Made by a program: the position numbers and the translations under genes. 64,000 nucleotides of DNA. It comes from Terriglobales bacterium (GTDB taxonomy: Bacteria > Acidobacteriota > Terriglobia > Terriglobales > Acidobacteriaceae). This document shows positions 53,558-62,055 of this stretch, piece after piece. The number at the start of each line of letters is the position of its first letter. Positions within the stretch are counted from its first letter, which is position 1. The notes beneath the pieces were generated by a model, which saw only the letters and a program-made list of their open reading frames with translations, had not been told where the DNA came from and did not search any database. Where the stretch lies: assembly GCA_035691485.1 (NCBI GenBank), contig DASSIZ010000014.1, positions 1 through 64,000 of the forward strand, written 5' to 3'.

Positions 53558-55084
53558 CTATCGCTTCCGCTTTTTTGGTTTCTTTGCCGGCGCGGGTTTA
53601 GCCTTGGCCGGCTTGGGCGCGGGTTTCGCGGCTTTAACAGGTGGCTTCTCGGAAGGCTTCTCGACCTTCGCGGCGGGCACCTCGACATTCGCCATCGCCG
53701 CTTTGCCTTTCCCTTTCCCTTTCTTTGCGGGTACAGCGGACGCAGCAGCCGGCGCCGGTTCGGCCTTGGCGCCTTTTCCTTTCTTCGGAGGTGGAGGCGG
53801 GGGCGGAGGCGGCGGTGCGTAAGGTTTCAGGAACTTCAAGATTTCGGTACGCGAACGCAGCTTGCCATCGAGCAGCAGCAAGAAAGCTTCCTGTTCGATC
53901 TTTGGATACGCCGGCAACTGGGGCGTGATGTGCAGTTCCGCCATTTCCGGTAACGGCAGCTTCTGCCGGACTTGCCGCCACTTGCCGAAGAAATTTTTCA
54001 GCTTCTGTGACACCGATTGCTGGCGTGAGGTGGCATCGAGGAACAGGATGGTCTCCGGCTTTGCCTCCGACAGCAAATTCCAAGTACGAGAAGGCGTGGC
54101 TGCCTCTTTGCCGGTCAGACGCTTGGCCAGTTTCTTGGCGTCCTCCTCGAGATTACGCCACGATTCCACGAATTGGCGCCGCGGGTTAAGCTTCTGCATG
54201 TCGCGGATGTCAGAATCGCTCAGCCGCCGGGTGAGGAAGTACATTACCGCCGGGGCCATGTCGACGTTGTATCCGAATTCCTGCATCTGCTGCCGCGTCT
54301 TGAGCAGCTGTGAAAGCCCCGCGCTGTCCACCTTGGCCACCGACCAGCGCGGGTTCAACACTTTCAGCCAATTCTCTTTTTCCAGCGCGCGCATGATGTG
54401 CAGGGGATCTTCTTCATACGCGAGCGATTCGGTTTCCTGCGCGATGGCGCGGTCGGTGACGTTGTCGATGTAATTACCTTCTTTGGCAGCGTCGTACCTG
54501 GCCTGCGTCCGTTCTTCCAACGGCCAGTGAAAGCGGTGGGCAAATCGGGTGGCGCGAATCAGGCGCGACGGCTCCTCCAGGAACGCGTAGTTGTGCAGGA
54601 TGCGGATGACCTTGGCTTCGATGTCGGCCACGCCATTGAAGGGATCGAGCAAAAGTCCGCGCGAGCCGGGGTTAAGCGACAACGCCATGGCATTGACGGT
54701 GAAATCGCGGCGCCGCAAATCTTCGTTAGTGGTGGCTGGTGTAATCCGCGGCGGCTTGCCGGGTTTGTCGTACGCAGCCGAGTGGGTCATGCCGATCTCG
54801 CCGCGCACGTTGCCGGGAAAAAGCACGTATAGCGTCTTGGTATCGTCGTCCACGCCCTCGACCATCACGCCGGCTTTTTCCAAGTCCTTCTGCAACCGCA
54901 GAGGATTCCCCTGCACGGTGAGATCGATATCGCGAATGAGAAACCCTGAGATGATGTCGCGGATGGTCCCGCCGGTCAGGTAAAGGTTCATTTCCTGAGC
55001 GCGCGCGACGTCCTGAACCAGGCTCACGGCTCGCTGTTGCTCCGGCGTGAGCCGGGTCTCCATGGTGTAGATGTAATCGGCCAT
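53558..55084 (-). CDS. CCA-adding enzyme/poly(A) polymerase-family nucleotidyltransferase with basic tail
   Basis: The 508-residue protein begins with a class II nucleotidyltransferase domain: L-T-G-G-T-I-R-D then the metal-binding D-I-D in L-I-R-D-I-D-L-T-V, and R-R-D-F-T-V-N-A-M-A as the primer-reading motif. An RNA-binding helical domain follows (about 160-400). From residue 421 there are ten prolines and then about 80 residues almost wholly Lys, Ala and Pro, ending K-K-P-K-K-R-K-R. That tail is not part of known CCA enzymes and resembles histone-H1-like segments. It probably repairs or matures tRNA 3' ends. Confidence 0.82.
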   Translation of the reverse strand: MADYIYTMETRLTPEQQRAVSLVQDVARAQEMNLYLTGGTIRDIISGFLIRDIDLTVQGNPLRLQKDLEKAGVMVEGVDDDTKTLYVLFPGNVRGEIGMTHSAAYDKPGKPPRITPATTNEDLRRRDFTVNAMALSLNPGSRGLLLDPFNGVADIEAKVIRILHNYAFLEEPSRLIRATRFAHRFHWPLEERTQARYDAAKEGNYIDNVTDRAIAQETESLAYEEDPLHIMRALEKENWLKVLNPRWSVAKVDSAGLSQLLKTRQQMQEFGYNVDMAPAVMYFLTRRLSDSDIRDMQKLNPRRQFVESWRNLEEDAKKLAKRLTGKEAATPSRTWNLLSEAKPETILFLDATSRQQSVSQKLKNFFGKWRQVRQKLPLPEMAELHITPQLPAYPKIEQEAFLLLLDGKLRSRTEILKFLKPYAPPPPPPPPPPKKGKGAKAEPAPAAASAVPAKKGKGKGKAAMANVEVPAAKVEKPSEKPPVKAAKPAPKPAKAKPAPAKKPKKRKR

Positions 55085-55391
55085 CTTGCTCTTGGATCGT
55101 CCGGCCGGCGCGACTCCCGACGCGCCTCCGGCGGCGTCACTCTACGAAGTGACGACCTGTGCCCGCCGCCACCGAGCTGCTGATAAAGCACTCCTGGGGC
55201 CGGCTTTTTGCTTGTAAGTAACTCTCTATATGGAACTTAAGTGCGCAGCTACGCCGCCGCGAACCACCGACAATAACACAAGGTTGACCGCTTTGGCTAC
55301 CCTTCCCTGCTTCCTGCGTTTCCGACGGCGAAAAAAGTGCGAGAATGAACTTCCGGCTGGCGTTGGACGGACATTTCAGCCGCCAGTAAAC
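55085..55391. other. Intergenic region between divergent genes
   Basis: The gap of 307 bases includes short GC repeats near 55100-55135 and an AT-rich stretch near 55215-55225 that could contain a promoter. The frame of the next gene is open back to 55230, but the extra 54 residues look random. No other feature is recognised. Confidence 0.4.
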
Positions 55392-55871
55392 ATGCCTTCC
55401 ACGCACAAGAAGGTCGTTGTCCGCAAACTCAACCGCGACACCCTGAACGGGTTCGTGTCGCCGACCGACTTTATTGCCGCCGGCAAAGTTGAGCTGCTGA
55501 ACACGTCGGGAAACGTCGTCAGCATCGATCTGAAAGACATCAAGGGCATCTACTTCGTGCGCGAATTCGGCGAGCCCGATTCCCTGCGCAAGACTTTTAC
55601 GACCCGCCCGCGCACCGAGGGTCTGTGGGTGCGTCTCCGCTTCCGCGACAACGAGGTACTCGAAGGCATGATGCCCAACGACCTGACGCTGATGGGCGCG
55701 GACGGCTACCTCATCAATCCTCCCGAGACGCGCTCCAACACGCAACGTATCTTCGTTCCGCGAACCGCGTTGGCACAACTGACGGTGCTGGCGGTCATCG
55801 GCGGTGCAGCCGGGAAGCGACGCGCTGCGGCGGCGACGGACACCCGCCAGGTTCCGATGTTTACCGAGTAA
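55392..55871 (+). CDS. Conserved small protein, DUF6982-like
   Basis: The 159-residue protein has no signal peptide. The core (about 10-120) is beta-rich: L-N-G-F-V-S-P-T-D-F, then V-E-L-L-N and V-S-I-D-L-K-D-I-K-G-I-Y-F-V-R-E-F, followed by L-W-V-R-L-R-F-R-D-N-E-V-L-E-G. Such proteins occur widely in Acidobacteriota without known function and resemble PilZ-like small barrels. The Met is chosen at the start of the conserved part. The pattern resembles the unnamed protein of the hopanoid operon (see findings). Confidence 0.72.
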   Translation: MPSTHKKVVVRKLNRDTLNGFVSPTDFIAAGKVELLNTSGNVVSIDLKDIKGIYFVREFGEPDSLRKTFTTRPRTEGLWVRLRFRDNEVLEGMMPNDLTLMGADGYLINPPETRSNTQRIFVPRTALAQLTVLAVIGGAAGKRRAAAATDTRQVPMFTE

Positions 55872-55922
55872 CTGCTTTTTTGGCCGGTGTGCCAGCGAGC
55901 AGTTACACTACGCAATGTCTCT

Positions 55923-56951
55923 ATGAAACTTTCCAAGATTGCAGCCACAGTGGGCGCTCGCCTCGACGGTGACGACCTGGAAATTACCAGCGTCGCGGGC
56001 ATCGAGGAAGCGGGTCCGGGACAACTGACGTTCGTCGCCAATCCGAAGTACGCAGCCGCCGCCCGGACCACGCGCGCCTCGGCCGTCATTGTCAGCAACG
56101 ACTTTCCGTCGCTCGCCACCCCCACGTTGCGCTCCGGAAATCCTTACCTGGCATTCGCGGAAGCAATCGAGCTCTTCTATCATCCGCCGCGCTATCCGAT
56201 CGGGGTTCATTCCACGGCGCTGGTTCATCCCTCGGCCAGGATCGGAAAGCATGGCTCGGTCGGGCCTTATGTCGTGGTGGATGAAGACGTGGTCATCGGC
56301 GACAGCTGCGTGCTGCTGCCGCACGTGGTGATCTATCGCGGCGCGCATATCGGGGACCGCTTCTTTGCCCACGCGCACGCGGTGGTTCGCGAATACTGCG
56401 TGTTGGGAAATAACGTCGTTTTGCAAAATGGCGCGGTCGTCGGCGGCGATGGCTTTGGATTCGCAAAGACCGGCGAAGGGCGTTGGAGAAAGATCGTGCA
56501 GTCGGGCCCTGCCGTCCTGGAAGACGATGTCGAAGTCCAGGCGAACGCCTGCGTCGATCGGGCCAGCGTGGGCGAAACGCGCATCCGGCGCGGCGCCAAG
56601 ATCGACAATTTGGTGCAGGTCGGCCATGCTTCCGAAGTCGGCGAAAACACCCTCCTGTGTTCGCAGGTTGGTCTTGCCGGATCGACCGTGGTGGGAAACA
56701 ACGTGATCCTCGCCGGGCAGGTGGGCGTGGCCGGCCATTGCAGACTCGGCGACGGCGTTGTGGCCACAGCCCAGAGCGGCATTCCCAACGATGTTGAACC
56801 GGGAGCGACGGTGAGCGGCTATCCCGCGATCGACAACCGGCAGTGGCTGCGTTGTGTCGCGGTGTTCAACAAGCTGCCGGAAATCTCACGCGCCATTCGC
56901 GCCGCGGGTCGGACGGCCGGCGCTCCCGCTCCGGAAGACATCGAAAAGTAG
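55923..56951 (+). CDS. lpxD: UDP-3-O-acylglucosamine N-acyltransferase
   Basis: The 342-residue enzyme adds the second acyl chain in lipid A synthesis. The N-terminal uridine-binding domain (about 1-100, L-T-F-V-A-N-P-K-Y) is followed by a left-handed parallel beta helix of hexapeptide repeats. The catalytic His is within V-Q-V-G-H-A-S-E-V-G. The normal LpxD length fits. The Met is chosen over one 12 codons upstream because it opens the conserved domain (K-L-S-K-I-A-A). It supports an LPS-bearing outer membrane. Confidence 0.95.
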   Translation: MKLSKIAATVGARLDGDDLEITSVAGIEEAGPGQLTFVANPKYAAAARTTRASAVIVSNDFPSLATPTLRSGNPYLAFAEAIELFYHPPRYPIGVHSTALVHPSARIGKHGSVGPYVVVDEDVVIGDSCVLLPHVVIYRGAHIGDRFFAHAHAVVREYCVLGNNVVLQNGAVVGGDGFGFAKTGEGRWRKIVQSGPAVLEDDVEVQANACVDRASVGETRIRRGAKIDNLVQVGHASEVGENTLLCSQVGLAGSTVVGNNVILAGQVGVAGHCRLGDGVVATAQSGIPNDVEPGATVSGYPAIDNRQWLRCVAVFNKLPEISRAIRAAGRTAGAPAPEDIEK

Positions 56952-57008
56952 GTCGATTCATTCCTCCTACCCTGCCCGGCACATCACGTATCATGGGCGG
57001 GTCCGATT

Positions 57009-57791
57009 ATGGCTGAGCTCACCACCGTCGGCGGTAAGAATGTGAAACCGATTCGCGTCCTCCTGCTCGACGATCTGGAGGACAACCTGGTCCTGCGCTC
57101 CACCATTCTGCGGCAGCGGGGCTATCACGTGGTTACGTCATCCTCCATCGAAGAAGCCGAACAGAAGCTGGACGATATCGACATCGCGGTGCTCGATTAT
57201 CATCTCGGCGCGGGTAAGTTCGGAACCGACGTTGCCGAATCACTCCGCAGCAAGCGCCCGCAGGTTCCGATCATCATTCTTTCCGGCACCCTGGAGCGCA
57301 AGTTCGGCGGCATCGCCGACATCCATCTCCTCAAAGGCCACAGTTCGGTCGATGACCTGCTCGGCGCGCTTCGATCCTTCGAAGCCAAGCGGCGCGGCAA
57401 GCCGGTGGTAGTAGACGCGCGTGATTTTTACTATCGCCGGATTTCGGAGGCGATCGGTGACGACGTGGTCATGGAAGTCCTGGACCGCGAGGGCAATTGG
57501 CTGTACGTCAATGAATACTTCGCCAAGCTTTTCGAGAAAAAGCCGCAGCACTTCATCGGCAAAAATAAGTTCGAGGAGTTTCCCGACGTGGGCGAAGACT
57601 GGCGGGAGATCATCCAGACAGTGGCGGACACGCGTGAAACCTTCATCGACCGCGGATTCCGCGGACTGCCAAATTTGCCCAAGAAATCCTCGCGCTGGAC
57701 CTGGAACGTGCTGGTGTTTCCGATCAAGCTGCACAACGACAAAGACGGAGTCGTGCTGAGCGCGCGCTTAATCGAGAAAAAAGGAATGTAG
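57009..57791 (+). CDS. Receiver-PAS two-domain protein
   Basis: The 260-residue protein has a receiver domain (about 14-125) with Asp21-Asp22, phospho-acceptor Asp63 (V-L-D-Y-H-L-G), switch Ser92 and Lys109, followed by a PAS-like domain (about 135-250: D-R-E-G-N-W-L-Y-V-N-E-Y-F-A-K-L-F). There is no kinase or DNA-binding domain, so it may serve as a relay or scaffold. It starts 57 bases after lpxD in the same direction. Confidence 0.82.
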   Translation: MAELTTVGGKNVKPIRVLLLDDLEDNLVLRSTILRQRGYHVVTSSSIEEAEQKLDDIDIAVLDYHLGAGKFGTDVAESLRSKRPQVPIIILSGTLERKFGGIADIHLLKGHSSVDDLLGALRSFEAKRRGKPVVVDARDFYYRRISEAIGDDVVMEVLDREGNWLYVNEYFAKLFEKKPQHFIGKNKFEEFPDVGEDWREIIQTVADTRETFIDRGFRGLPNLPKKSSRWTWNVLVFPIKLHNDKDGVVLSARLIEKKGM

Positions 57792-57828
57792 CGGATGCGA
57801 AGCTGGAATCACCACTCACCAATTACCA

Positions 57829-59556
57829 TCACAAATTAACCACCTGATGATCCGGGCAATCGGCCTGGGCGGCCGCGGAAAGCGTCTGGAGAAGTTCGCG
57901 GCCGTGTCTTGCGAGGAAGGAAACACCGGAGATTTCGCGCTCCTGCAAGTTCTTGGCCGGGAACAACACCGAGCTCAGCCATTCGGCGTGCCGGTTGAGT
58001 TCTTGATTCTTGTGCAGCTGCGCGTTGCCGGCGCGCTTCCGCAGCCGGCGCAACTGGTACAGCATCTTCGAGGCGGCGCGTCCGGCCGCTTCCACCAGCG
58101 TCGGATCCATTCTTTGCAGCGATGCGCTGATACCGGCCATCGCTCCGATCACAGCCTCTTCCGCATCGACAAACCTGGCATCCAACTCGCCGGGCATGGT
58201 GCGGAGCGCCAGCAATTCGCGGAAGACTTCGGGCCCATGAAAAAGGTCGGTGAGCGTGACTCTGTATTTGGTCATCAGCCGTTGCGCGCGCGTGTCCACC
58301 ACCGTGGCGCTGAAGCGCGGCAGGACCGGCGTCACGCGGCCCAGCACTTCTTCATACACCACCGCCGCCTGCGCAAAGTACGCCACTTCTGCCGGCCCAC
58401 CGCTATAAGCGATGGTCGGCAACAGGAAATCCTGCACGACGGGTCGCAGCAGGACGTTGGCGCTGAATCGTTGCGGCTCGGCGGCAATCTGCGCCAGCAG
58501 CTCTTCGCGTGAGACCAGGTCGCGCCCAATCACAAAACTGCCGTTGCGCCGGTGGACCACCTCGCGAGCGCCGTTGCGTTGCTGAAACAGCAGCGTACTG
58601 GAGGGCGTGACTTTGACCTGCTCGTGGTAGCCGGCCGCGCGCAGCTCCTTGCCGCGCGCAAGCAGTGCGAGGTCGATTTCTTCCGCGCCCATGGCCGCTG
58701 CGCGGTACACGGGCCGCCCGATCTCGTGGAGCTCAGGATCAGAAGCGTCCAGCAGAACCACGCCGAAGTCGGCAAACAGGCGCGCAAACAGTTGCGCGAA
58801 AGCGCTGCCCAACGTCTCCCCGGGACGGTAGGCGCGCTTGATCAGCTCCGTGACTTCGCTTTCCCCGAGCAGCTCGGAGGCGCGGGCCACAACGCTTTCT
58901 ATCTCCGAGCCAAACCGAATCTCGCTGATGGGCGCGTTGGCGGCTCCTTGGGACGGGGTCGCCAACTTTTCCAGCTTCCCTTCCGAGGTCAGCAGGGTGA
59001 CGTGGTTGACTTCGGCCAGATCGTGGTCTTCGGTGGCCAGCCAGAAAACCGGCACGCAATCAACGCCGCCAGCGCGCGCTTCTTCGGCCACGCGAACCGC
59101 TGAAACCGCCTTCAGCAGGGAGAACATGGGCCCGCCAAAGAGGGCCACCTGCTGGCCGGTGACCGCCGCCGCTGCGCCGGCACGCAGGCGTTGAATGCCG
59201 GCCAGGGTCTGCTCGGAGGCGCCAAACGCGCGGTTCTGCCGCTCCAGAACATTGGCGACGCGCTGCCGTCGCTCGTCGTCGTAGGGGAGCGCAGCGGCAA
59301 CCTTGGGGAGCCAGTCACGCTGGCGAGGATTCAAGGAATAGAACCGCTGTACCCGCTGGAAGTCATAGAGGTAATCGCGGAAAAGCTGCGACGAGTGCGG
59401 AATCGCCGTGAACGGGATACAGTCGGTCGGCACGGACGTTGGATGAGGCGGCAGGGCGCGCGGTTCCTTGAAATCGAGAAATCCGGTTGAAGGAGAGGGA
59501 CGAGTATCCGGAATGCCGCTTTGCCAGGGTTGAATCCCGCCCCGCTCCGGGACCAT
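57829..59556 (-). CDS. bshC: Putative cysteine ligase BshC of bacillithiol synthesis
   Basis: BshC is thought to join cysteine to GlcN-malate in the last step of bacillithiol synthesis. The protein (575 residues from the ATG) shows the family features: F-R-D-Y-L-Y-D-F near the start, V-T-G-Q-Q-V-A-L-F-G-G-P as nucleotide loop, F-W-L-A-T-E-D-H-D-L-A-E-V as the HxGH/KMSKS-replacing strand, and a C-terminal coiled coil. An internal GTG at 59433 would give 534 residues, closer to the typical length, because the first 41 residues are Pro-rich and unrelated. With bshA in the same window it supports a bacillithiol pathway. Confidence 0.9.
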   Translation of the reverse strand: MVPERGGIQPWQSGIPDTRPSPSTGFLDFKEPRALPPHPTSVPTDCIPFTAIPHSSQLFRDYLYDFQRVQRFYSLNPRQRDWLPKVAAALPYDDERRQRVANVLERQNRAFGASEQTLAGIQRLRAGAAAAVTGQQVALFGGPMFSLLKAVSAVRVAEEARAGGVDCVPVFWLATEDHDLAEVNHVTLLTSEGKLEKLATPSQGAANAPISEIRFGSEIESVVARASELLGESEVTELIKRAYRPGETLGSAFAQLFARLFADFGVVLLDASDPELHEIGRPVYRAAAMGAEEIDLALLARGKELRAAGYHEQVKVTPSSTLLFQQRNGAREVVHRRNGSFVIGRDLVSREELLAQIAAEPQRFSANVLLRPVVQDFLLPTIAYSGGPAEVAYFAQAAVVYEEVLGRVTPVLPRFSATVVDTRAQRLMTKYRVTLTDLFHGPEVFRELLALRTMPGELDARFVDAEEAVIGAMAGISASLQRMDPTLVEAAGRAASKMLYQLRRLRKRAGNAQLHKNQELNRHAEWLSSVLFPAKNLQEREISGVSFLARHGRELLQTLSAAAQADCPDHQVVNL

Positions 59557-59567
59557 CTAATACGTTG

Positions 59568-59599
59568 ACTTCCAATTGGTTATTGACATAATTGGAAGT
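59568..59599. promoter_or_regulatory. Perfect 10-base inverted repeat upstream of tmRNA and bshC
   Basis: ACTTCCAATT and AATTGGAAGT are perfect complements separated by 12 bases. The spacer includes TTGACA (59583-59588), and another TTGACA follows at 59606-59611. The site lies between the divergent bshC start and the tmRNA gene and looks like an operator or paired promoter. The binding protein is unknown. Confidence 0.5.
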
Positions 59600-59699
59600 G
59601 GCTCTTTGACAGCAGAACTCTTGCGCACGGCCTCACGCCAGACCCTCAGCGGGTCGTTAAAGCCAGGGGCAAACAAGGGTCTGCCGCTCATCACCGAAT

Positions 59700-60065
59700 G
59701 GGGGCGTCACGGCTTCGACGGAGATGCTTGCGGTAGAGAGGCATACCGGGGTGCACACACCCGTAATCGCGTGCAAAACCAATAATTGCCAATCAACAGC
59801 TGGCATACGCTGCTTAATTAGTTAAGTAGCCGTCCTCCACCGTTTCGCCTACGGGCGGTGAAAGGACGTCGCACAGTAGGCTGGCTTCCGCGTGCGGCCC
59901 GAGCGTGGAAGCGAGATCCCGGGCTAGCGGCTCGCGTTTCTTGTCGTGTTCTGAGCGCGAGGCGTGAAAGTGTTCCTTGAGTGGGACGCGTGAACGCGAA
60001 TAAGTATGTAGGCTCTCTGCCAGTGACACCTTCGGACGCGGGTTCAACTCCCGCCGCCTCCACCA
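59700..60065 (+). ncRNA. ssrA: Transfer-messenger RNA (tmRNA)
   Basis: The 5' end GGGGGCG pairs with CGCCTCC before the discriminator A and encoded CCA, forming a seven-base-pair acceptor stem. The T arm with GGTTCAACTCCC is intact, and the GGCTTCGAC of the D-loop-like region follows the 5' stem. The tag frame begins GCA at 59773 and reads A-K-P-I-I-A-N-Q-Q-L-A-Y-A-A before TAA at 59815-59817. The hydrophobic A-Y-A-A end is typical of degradation tags. The length of 366 bases is normal. tmRNA rescues stalled ribosomes with SmpB. Confidence 0.96.
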
Positions 60066-60260
60066 ACCTTTCTGCCAACCTGCCGCCCGGACCGCATGAC
60101 CGAGTGGTCGCCGATGTTTATGGCTATTCGCGGGTGAAGTCCCCCCAAAGAAGCTGCTCAAGTCGATTTGCGCCGCCAAGAAGCATCCCCACGTAAGTAC
60201 CTGCCTTTATGAAACGCAAGACAAACCCTGCACATCTTCTACGGGCAAGGAGCAAATCCC

Positions 60261-61154
60261 ATGAAGATCGCAGTTACCACTCCTACCGGCCAAATCGGCA
60301 GCAAACTCGCCAACATACTTCTTGACCGCAAGTCCGAAGTCACGCTGATCGCCCGACATCCGGAGAAAGTGAAAAATCTGGCCAGCCGCGGGGCAAAGGT
60401 CATCGCCGGTGAGCACAGCGATCCCGCGGTGGTTGAGCAGGCGGTGCGTGGCGCCGACGCCTTGTTCTGGCTGACGCCTTCGGAGATAACGTCGCACGAT
60501 CCCTTGGGTACGGCCCGCCGCATGGCCGAGGCCGGGGCCAGCGTTATCCGCAAGTATCCGGATCTGCATGTGGTTCAACTTTCGAGTGCAGGAGCATTTC
60601 TGCCGAGCGGCACGGGGCCGATTGTTGGACTCCACGAGACGGAAGAGAAGTTTCGCGCTGCCGGAAAGAACATCGTCTCGCTGCGCCCGAACGAGTTCAT
60701 GGAAAACGTGTTTCTTTCGTTGCCGACGATCATCGGACAAGACAGCATCTACACTTCGATTCCGGGGTCGGTGAAAGCGCCATTCATTGCCACGCGGGAT
60801 ATCGCCGAAATTGCTGCAGAGTTTCTGCTCCAGCCGATCGACGGCCATCACGTGGTCGATATCGTGGGCCCGCAGGAGATTTCGTTCGACGAGTGGGCTC
60901 GCATCGCCGGACAGGCCATCGGGAAAAAAATCCGCGTGGTCACCGTCCCCGGCGACGAGTTGAAGGCCGCAATGAGCCAGGGCGGGATGTCGCCGGAAAT
61001 GGCAGCACTGCTGGTTGAAATGGAAGAAGCAGCCCCCAGAATATTAAGGCAGTTCCAGGGCGAACAAAAACGTACCGGCAAAGTTACATTCTCGCAATTT
61101 GCCCGGGAAGTGTTCGCGCCCGCATATAACAAGGCCGTGGAGTCGGCGGCGTAG
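60261..61154 (+). CDS. NmrA-like NAD(P)-binding protein
   Basis: The 297-residue protein is an atypical short-chain dehydrogenase. The nucleotide loop T-P-T-G-Q-I-G-S-K is at residues 7-15, and the NADP-preferring A-R-H-P-E-K follows strand 2. There is no Tyr-x3-Lys pair at the usual position, as in NmrA regulators and some quinone reductases. AAGGAG lies nine bases before the ATG. It might sense the redox state or reduce a small molecule; the substrate is unknown. Confidence 0.82.
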   Translation: MKIAVTTPTGQIGSKLANILLDRKSEVTLIARHPEKVKNLASRGAKVIAGEHSDPAVVEQAVRGADALFWLTPSEITSHDPLGTARRMAEAGASVIRKYPDLHVVQLSSAGAFLPSGTGPIVGLHETEEKFRAAGKNIVSLRPNEFMENVFLSLPTIIGQDSIYTSIPGSVKAPFIATRDIAEIAAEFLLQPIDGHHVVDIVGPQEISFDEWARIAGQAIGKKIRVVTVPGDELKAAMSQGGMSPEMAALLVEMEEAAPRILRQFQGEQKRTGKVTFSQFAREVFAPAYNKAVESAA

Positions 61155-61163
61155 TCAGTTCGC

Positions 61164-61214
61164 GGTCCCACACATCGTGGTCCCACGCATCGGGGGAGTC
61201 CGATGTGTGGGACC
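61164..61214. repeat. Perfect 14-base inverted repeat between convergent genes
   Basis: GGTCCCACACATCG and CGATGTGTGGGACC are exact complements separated by 23 bases. Within the loop is a second near-copy of the first arm (GGTCCCACGCATCG). It may act as a transcription end in both directions or be a dispersed repeat; no T run follows. Confidence 0.7.
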
Positions 61215-61263
61215 AGGAGGAACATGAATCATCGGCGCAGCGTGGGTAAAATGTTGCTCACGA

Positions 61264-61971
61264 TTACCAACCCATTTGGCGCATCCGCTCGACAATGAGG
61301 TCGCTGTAGTTATTCATGCGCTCGGGACGTCGCTTCAGGGGAGCCGGCAGAATCGCGGCAAGCCGTGCCGCCTGTTGCCGGCCAATACTCCGGGCCGTGG
61401 TTCCATCGTAGTAACGACACGCCGACTCTGCACCATAAATACCAGGGCCCCATTCGACCACGTTGAGGTAAATCTCCAGAATGCGCCGCTTGCCGAGGAC
61501 GAGTTCGGCCACCGGTACCAGAGTGAACTCCGCGCCCTTGCGGAGGAAAGAGCGGCCCGTTCCGAAGAATAGGTTCTTAACGAGTTGCTGCGTAATAGTG
61601 GATGCTCCGCGAGTGCGACCGCCTTCCCAATCGTCTGCGGCAGCGATTTGGATCTGGTGCCAATCGAACCCATGATGCTGGTAGAAGCGCGCATCCTCGG
61701 CGGCAATTACAGAGTGCTGCAGATCGGGCGAGATTTGGCCGAGCGGAATGAATCTGTAGCGTTTGTGATACGGCGTGTGGTGAATCCAGGCCTGCAAACG
61801 GCGCTGGATGTGCACCGCGGTTGTCGGTGGGTCGATCCACCGGGCGGCCACAAGCATCAGCGCGGCAAGCACCCAAATGAGCGCCACGCCGGTGATAAGC
61901 CATCGACCAAAGGATCGGAGGAAACCCTTCCGAAGCGGGGTCTTGAGGTGTGAGTGTGGCCCTGGAGTCAC
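61264..61971 (-). CDS. mtgA: Monofunctional peptidoglycan glycosyltransferase
   Basis: The 235-residue protein has one N-terminal membrane helix (about 22-44) and a GT51 domain. The catalytic Glu92 is in A-A-E-D-A-R-F-Y-Q-H-H-G-F-D. Motif R-G-A-S-T-I-T-Q-Q-L-V-K-N-L-F is at 121-135 and the third Glu motif is E-I-Y-L-N-V-V-E-W-G. It polymerises lipid II in the periplasm without a transpeptidase domain. Confidence 0.94.
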   Translation of the reverse strand: MTPGPHSHLKTPLRKGFLRSFGRWLITGVALIWVLAALMLVAARWIDPPTTAVHIQRRLQAWIHHTPYHKRYRFIPLGQISPDLQHSVIAAEDARFYQHHGFDWHQIQIAAADDWEGGRTRGASTITQQLVKNLFFGTGRSFLRKGAEFTLVPVAELVLGKRRILEIYLNVVEWGPGIYGAESACRYYDGTTARSIGRQQAARLAAILPAPLKRRPERMNNYSDLIVERMRQMGW

Positions 61972-62055
61972 ATTGCAGAATAACAGCCTGGATTGGGTTG
62001 CCGCCTATGACTGATCTTGCGCGCGCGAACACCGCCTCCACCAACCTTTCGCCAA

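Noticed and set aside
27857-61214. CRISPR-like interpretation of the repeated intergenic units
   Set aside because: The repeats are dispersed or inverted, not regularly spaced direct repeats with unique spacers, and no cas gene is present.
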